From NCBI RefSeq assembly GCF_008933605.1, contig NZ_WBUS01000002.1, forward strand, positions 1-64,000: DNA of 64,000 nucleotides, written 5' to 3'. Shown here piece by piece: positions 60,216-64,000 of this stretch. This DNA is from Albidovulum sp. (GTDB lineage Bacteria > Pseudomonadota > Alphaproteobacteria > Rhodobacterales > Rhodobacteraceae). How positions within the stretch are numbered: the stretch's first letter is position 1; the number at the start of each line of letters is the position of its first letter. Below the pieces are notes generated by a model. That model searched no databases, was not told the DNA's origin, and saw only the letters and a program-made list of their open reading frames with translations. Made by a program: the position numbers and the translations under genes.

Positions 60216-62300
60216 CTACCGGCGCCCCTCGCGCAGCCAAGCCGCCAGCGTCAGCCCCGCCGCGATCAGCAGGAACGCCCAGGGCGGAAGCAGGGCCGCG
60301 GTCCGGATATCGGTTGTCTGATAGGCATTGCGCGGCGTGATGCCAATCCATCCCCGCCCCGTTGCCGGGCGCCCCTCGCGCACCGCGCGCACATCGGGCA
60401 GTCCGTCCTCGATCCGGGTGAAGCCGCCATTCGTCGGCCCGACGACCGGTTCCAGCGGCACGGTCGAGGCAATCGCCGCCTCGAACTCGCGCGGGCTGGC
60501 GGGGCCGATCGCGGTGACCCGTTCCAGGTCTCCGTCCGACAGGCGGTAGAGGCCGAGCGCGGGGGCGGCATAGGTCGCCTCGTGGCGGCCGGGCCCCAGC
60601 TCCCTCAGGGCAAGCTGGGTGGAGGTGCCGTCGGGCGCCGTCACCGTCACCTCGCGCCCGCCCTCGCCAAGCGTCCGGCGAGTGATCGTGAGGACATTGC
60701 CCTCCGCCGTGGCGGTCAGCGATTCCTCTTCAAGGTCGGGCTCCTTCATCATCCAGTGGGCGAGGCGGCGGAGCAGCTCGAGTTGCGGCCCGCCGCCCTC
60801 GAACCCCCGCGCCCAGAGCCACGCCTGGTCGGAGGCGAGAAGCGCCACGCGGCCTTCGCCCGCGCGGTTGAGGACCAGGAGCGGCGCCTTGTCGGGGCCT
60901 TCCATGACCACCTGCCCCGCCGCCTCGGCAAGTTCCACGTACCGGGTCCAGCGGCCCCATTTCGGCGCGCCGGGCTCGCCCGCCGCGGCGCCGTCCGGCG
61001 AGAATTCCTCCAGCCCCTCGGTCACGGGGTGCCGCGCCCCGAGTTTCGAGACCCGCGGCAGGAACGCTCCCTCGACCACCCGCGCGGTCGGTCGCGCCGG
61101 CAAGACCTCGCCGAGCCCGGAATGATAGAGACTCTCGGCCGAAGCGAAGTCCGGTCCGGCGGAGACGAGAACCGCCCCGCCGCCGAGCACATAGTCGCGG
61201 ATGTTCTCGAGGTAGGCCGCCGGCAGGATGCCCCTCAGCCGATAGCGGTCGAAGATGATGAGGTCGAATTCCTCGATCTTCTCAACGAAAAGCTCCCGCG
61301 TCGGAAAGGCGATGAGCGAGAGTTCCGACACCGGCACGCCGTCCTGCTTGTCCGGCGGGCGGAGGATGGTGAAATGGACGAGGTCCACCGCGCTGTCGGA
61401 CTTGAGCAGGTTCCGCCAGGTGCGTTCGCCGGCGTAGGGCTCGCCCGAGACCAGGAGCACGCGCAACCGGTCCCGCACACCGTTGATCTGCAGGATGGCC
61501 ACGTTGTTGCGGTCCGTCAGCTCGCCCTCGGCCGTCTCCACGGTCAGCTGGACGACGTTCTGTCCGCCATGATCGAGGGTGAGCGGCAGTTCGAGGTCCT
61601 GGCCGACCGGGACGACATGGGTTTCCGGCTCCGCGCCGTCGATCGAGATGGCGAGGTTGACCCGCCGCCCGGCCTCAGCGGCCGGCATCTCGCCCTGCTC
61701 CTCGATGCGGAGCGCGAGGGTCATGGGCTCTCCGATGATGCCGAACGCCGGCGCGGTCGTGACCATGAGGCGCCGGTCCCAGTCGGCGGCGTGCCCGGTC
61801 AGGAGGACGTTGAGCGGCGCCGGCAGCGCCGGCGCGAGGCCGAGGTCGTGGACCTGCCCGTCGCTGACGAGGATCGCCCCGGCGACGCGCGCGCGCGGTT
61901 CTTCGGCCAGCGCCTGCGACAGTACCGTCATGGCAAGGGTGCCCGCGTCCTTCGCGCCGTCCTCCACCGTGATCTTGCGCAGCTCGGTGTTCGGCAGCGC
62001 GGCCACCTCCGCCTCTATCCGGGCCACGGCGGCGGCGGTCTGGTCGGGGCGGTCGGCGATCTTCTGGCTCGCGCTTTCGTCGATGACGAGAAGGACGATG
62101 TCCGAGAGCGGCCGCCGCTCCTCGCGTTGCAGCGAGGGCTGGGCGACGGCGGCCAGGAGTGCCGCCGCGGCGAGCGCCCTGAGCCACCAGCCGGCAAATC
62201 GCCGCCATAGGGCGAAGATCACGAAGGCGAGTGCCAGGGCACCGAGCGTCCAGAGCACCGGCCAGGGGACGAGGGGGTCGAAGATCACCTGCCCCGTCAT
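60216..62300 (-). CDS. Large membrane protein with glutamine-amidotransferase/VWA-like periplasmic region
   Basis: N-terminal TMs, DIVLLVIDESASQKIADR (VWA-like), GGGAVLVSAGPDFASAESLY, C-terminal TM; overlaps DUF4159 gene start (ATGA). Confidence 0.75.
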   Translation of the reverse strand: MTGQVIFDPLVPWPVLWTLGALALAFVIFALWRRFAGWWLRALAAAALLAAVAQPSLQREERRPLSDIVLLVIDESASQKIADRPDQTAAAVARIEAEVAALPNTELRKITVEDGAKDAGTLAMTVLSQALAEEPRARVAGAILVSDGQVHDLGLAPALPAPLNVLLTGHAADWDRRLMVTTAPAFGIIGEPMTLALRIEEQGEMPAAEAGRRVNLAISIDGAEPETHVVPVGQDLELPLTLDHGGQNVVQLTVETAEGELTDRNNVAILQINGVRDRLRVLLVSGEPYAGERTWRNLLKSDSAVDLVHFTILRPPDKQDGVPVSELSLIAFPTRELFVEKIEEFDLIIFDRYRLRGILPAAYLENIRDYVLGGGAVLVSAGPDFASAESLYHSGLGEVLPARPTARVVEGAFLPRVSKLGARHPVTEGLEEFSPDGAAAGEPGAPKWGRWTRYVELAEAAGQVVMEGPDKAPLLVLNRAGEGRVALLASDQAWLWARGFEGGGPQLELLRRLAHWMMKEPDLEEESLTATAEGNVLTITRRTLGEGGREVTVTAPDGTSTQLALRELGPGRHEATYAAPALGLYRLSDGDLERVTAIGPASPREFEAAIASTVPLEPVVGPTNGGFTRIEDGLPDVRAVREGRPATGRGWIGITPRNAYQTTDIRTAALLPPWAFLLIAAGLTLAAWLREGRR

Positions 62301-64000
62301 TGGCCGAGCCTTTCGAGGAGCGCCGGCACATGGACCTGGTCGGACTTATAGTTGCCGGTCAGCACATGCATGATGAGGTTGACGCCGAAACGGTAGGAAA
62401 TCTCGCGTTGCCGCTCGCCGCCAAGGCCGCGTCCCACCGGGAACATCGGCCGGTTGGACTCGTCCACCGCCCAGGCCCGCGCCCAGTCGTTGCCGCCGAT
62501 GACGACCGGCGTCACCCCGTCGTTGAGGTTGCGGAACGGCATCCCCTCGGCCAGTTCCGCGTCGGGGGGCGCCGCCTCCACCCAGATGGCGCGGCCGTCG
62601 AAGCGGCCGGGAAAATCCTGGATCAGGTAGAAACTGCGGGTCAGCACGTGATCCTGCGGAATCGGCTCCAGCGGCGGGATGTCGAGCGGGGCCGCCAGTG
62701 CCTGCAGCCGGCGTCCCTCGGGCGACGCGGTGCCGAACCCGGCCACGTCGGCATCGCGCGTGTCGAAGAGGATGAGGCCGCCCGACCGCAGGTAGCGGTT
62801 CAGTTTCGCGTAGGCGGCGGGCGAGGGTGCGGGCTGGGCCGCGGTCACCGGCCAATAGAGGAAGGTGTAGACCGACAGCTCGTCGGTCTCGAGGTTCACG
62901 CCCTGCGGTTCCGTCGGTTCGACCGAGGTGCGCGCGAACAGGATCTCCGACAGACCCCAGAGCCCGGCTTCCGCGACGCGGTCTGTCTCCGCCTCGCCGG
63001 TGAGGACATGGGCAAGGACGACGTTTCCGGCTGCGCGCAGGACCTTGTCGTCGAGGGCCGTGCCATCCTGCGCCAGGGCCCCGCCCGGGTTCATCCCCGG
63101 CAAGAGCACCGCCAGCGCCAGCGCGGCGAGCCCGGCGCGCGCGCCCCGCAGGCGCCCCGCGAGGAAAAGCGAGGCCACAAGGTCGGCCAGGAGGAGCGCG
63201 AGCGCGGCGGTCAGGACCCAGCCTTTCAGCGGCTGTTCGCGCGCGACGACGAGGCCCTCGACCGCCACCCCGGCGGGCCATTCGGCTGCCGCCAGCCCGC
63301 GGTCGGCGGCGATCACGTTCACCGCCAGCCGCCGGTCGCCGGAGGCATAGAGGCCGGGCGGCAGGTCCGGTCCGACACGCGGCGCGATGAGCCGTTCGCC
63401 GGGCACGCCCGGCAGGTCCGCCGCCTCTCCCAGCGCGCCGTAGGCATCAAGCACCCGTTCCGCCGTCCAGGTCGTGCCGGCGAGGTCCCCCGCCCCGGGC
63501 CGCGCGGCGTTGGAGGAGATCGCCAGTCGCTCGAGCATTTGCACGAAGAGCCCGGAAAGGGGCAGGCTCGTCCATTCCGCGTTGGCCGAGACATGGAACA
63601 GCACGATCTGCCCGTCACCGATCTGGCGGCGGGTGACCAGCGGCGTGCCGTCCGCCAGCGTGGCGATCGTTGCGGCCGCGAGGTCTGGCCCGGGCTCGGC
63701 CAGGACCTGCGCGGAAACCGACACGTCGGCTGGGGGCACAAGTCCGGCGAAGGGCGAGCCTTCCGGGAAGGGCGCGAGCGCCTTCGGCTCCCCCCAGCTC
63801 ATCGTGCCGCCGACGGAGCGACCGCCGGACCTCAGCCGCACGGGAAGCAAGGGGTCGAGCGTATCGCGGCCCACGTCGGAGGCCGCGAGGTGGGGTCCGG
63901 CGAACCGCGCAAGCAGCCCGCCCTCCTCGATCCAGTCGGTCAGGGGCTCCACCTCCGCCACCTTGGCGACATCGGCAAGGATGATGACGTCGGGACTGGC
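62297..64000 (-). CDS. DUF4159 domain-containing membrane protein (5' end beyond window)
   Basis: Open to right edge; LVASLFLAGRLRG TM region; YTFLYWPVTAAQPAPSPAAYAKLNRYLRSGGLILFDTRDADVAGF...NLIMHVLTGNYKSDQVHVPALLERLG. Confidence 0.8.
   Translation of the reverse strand, partial: ASPDVIILADVAKVAEVEPLTDWIEEGGLLARFAGPHLAASDVGRDTLDPLLPVRLRSGGRSVGGTMSWGEPKALAPFPEGSPFAGLVPPADVSVSAQVLAEPGPDLAAATIATLADGTPLVTRRQIGDGQIVLFHVSANAEWTSLPLSGLFVQMLERLAISSNAARPGAGDLAGTTWTAERVLDAYGALGEAADLPGVPGERLIAPRVGPDLPPGLYASGDRRLAVNVIAADRGLAAAEWPAGVAVEGLVVAREQPLKGWVLTAALALLLADLVASLFLAGRLRGARAGLAALALAVLLPGMNPGGALAQDGTALDDKVLRAAGNVVLAHVLTGEAETDRVAEAGLWGLSEILFARTSVEPTEPQGVNLETDELSVYTFLYWPVTAAQPAPSPAAYAKLNRYLRSGGLILFDTRDADVAGFGTASPEGRRLQALAAPLDIPPLEPIPQDHVLTRSFYLIQDFPGRFDGRAIWVEAAPPDAELAEGMPFRNLNDGVTPVVIGGNDWARAWAVDESNRPMFPVGRGLGGERQREISYRFGVNLIMHVLTGNYKSDQVHVPALLERLGQ

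Overview
High-GC alphaproteobacterial chromosome segment, most likely Rhodobacteraceae by gene order and protein style (inference). (1) About 1-21 kb is mainly a housekeeping block: recO, DUF1491, era, rnc, lepB, acpS, pdxJ, DUF2062, spoT/relA, rpoZ, folK, then ispH, rnhA, fmt and a def pair. It is interrupted by a plus-strand thermonuclease between rnc and era, and by a MarR(Cys4)/secreted protein/CPGC-thioredoxin module between acpS and pdxJ. (2) About 22-43 kb is a C1-metabolism island: NAD-dependent formate dehydrogenase fdsGBA-fdhD-fdsD, a trimethylamine-dehydrogenase-like flavoprotein, a pyrrolysine-free MttB-family methyltransferase, and a serine-cycle cluster (gckA, mclA, LuxR-type regulator, sgaA, mtkA, mtkB, hydroxypyruvate reductase, ppc). 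The cluster ends in a previously uncalled, frameshifted and internally deleted glyA (SHMT) remnant. (3) About 43.5-53 kb holds a peptide-type ABC importer without a binding protein, plus ALDH, SDR, P1 peptidase, methyltransferase, hydrolase and gabD genes. (4) About 53-64 kb holds an HWE-type histidine kinase, an ECF sigma/VWA pair, and DUF4159/membrane proteins at the right edge. No tRNA, rRNA, CRISPR array, phage or intact insertion sequence was seen. The strongest hunting results are the glyA pseudogene, the quaternary/tertiary-amine-like gene pair joined to the serine cycle, a catalytically degenerate peptide deformylase paralog, and the atypical LuxR regulator. All family calls are from recognised motifs by eye; no database search was run.
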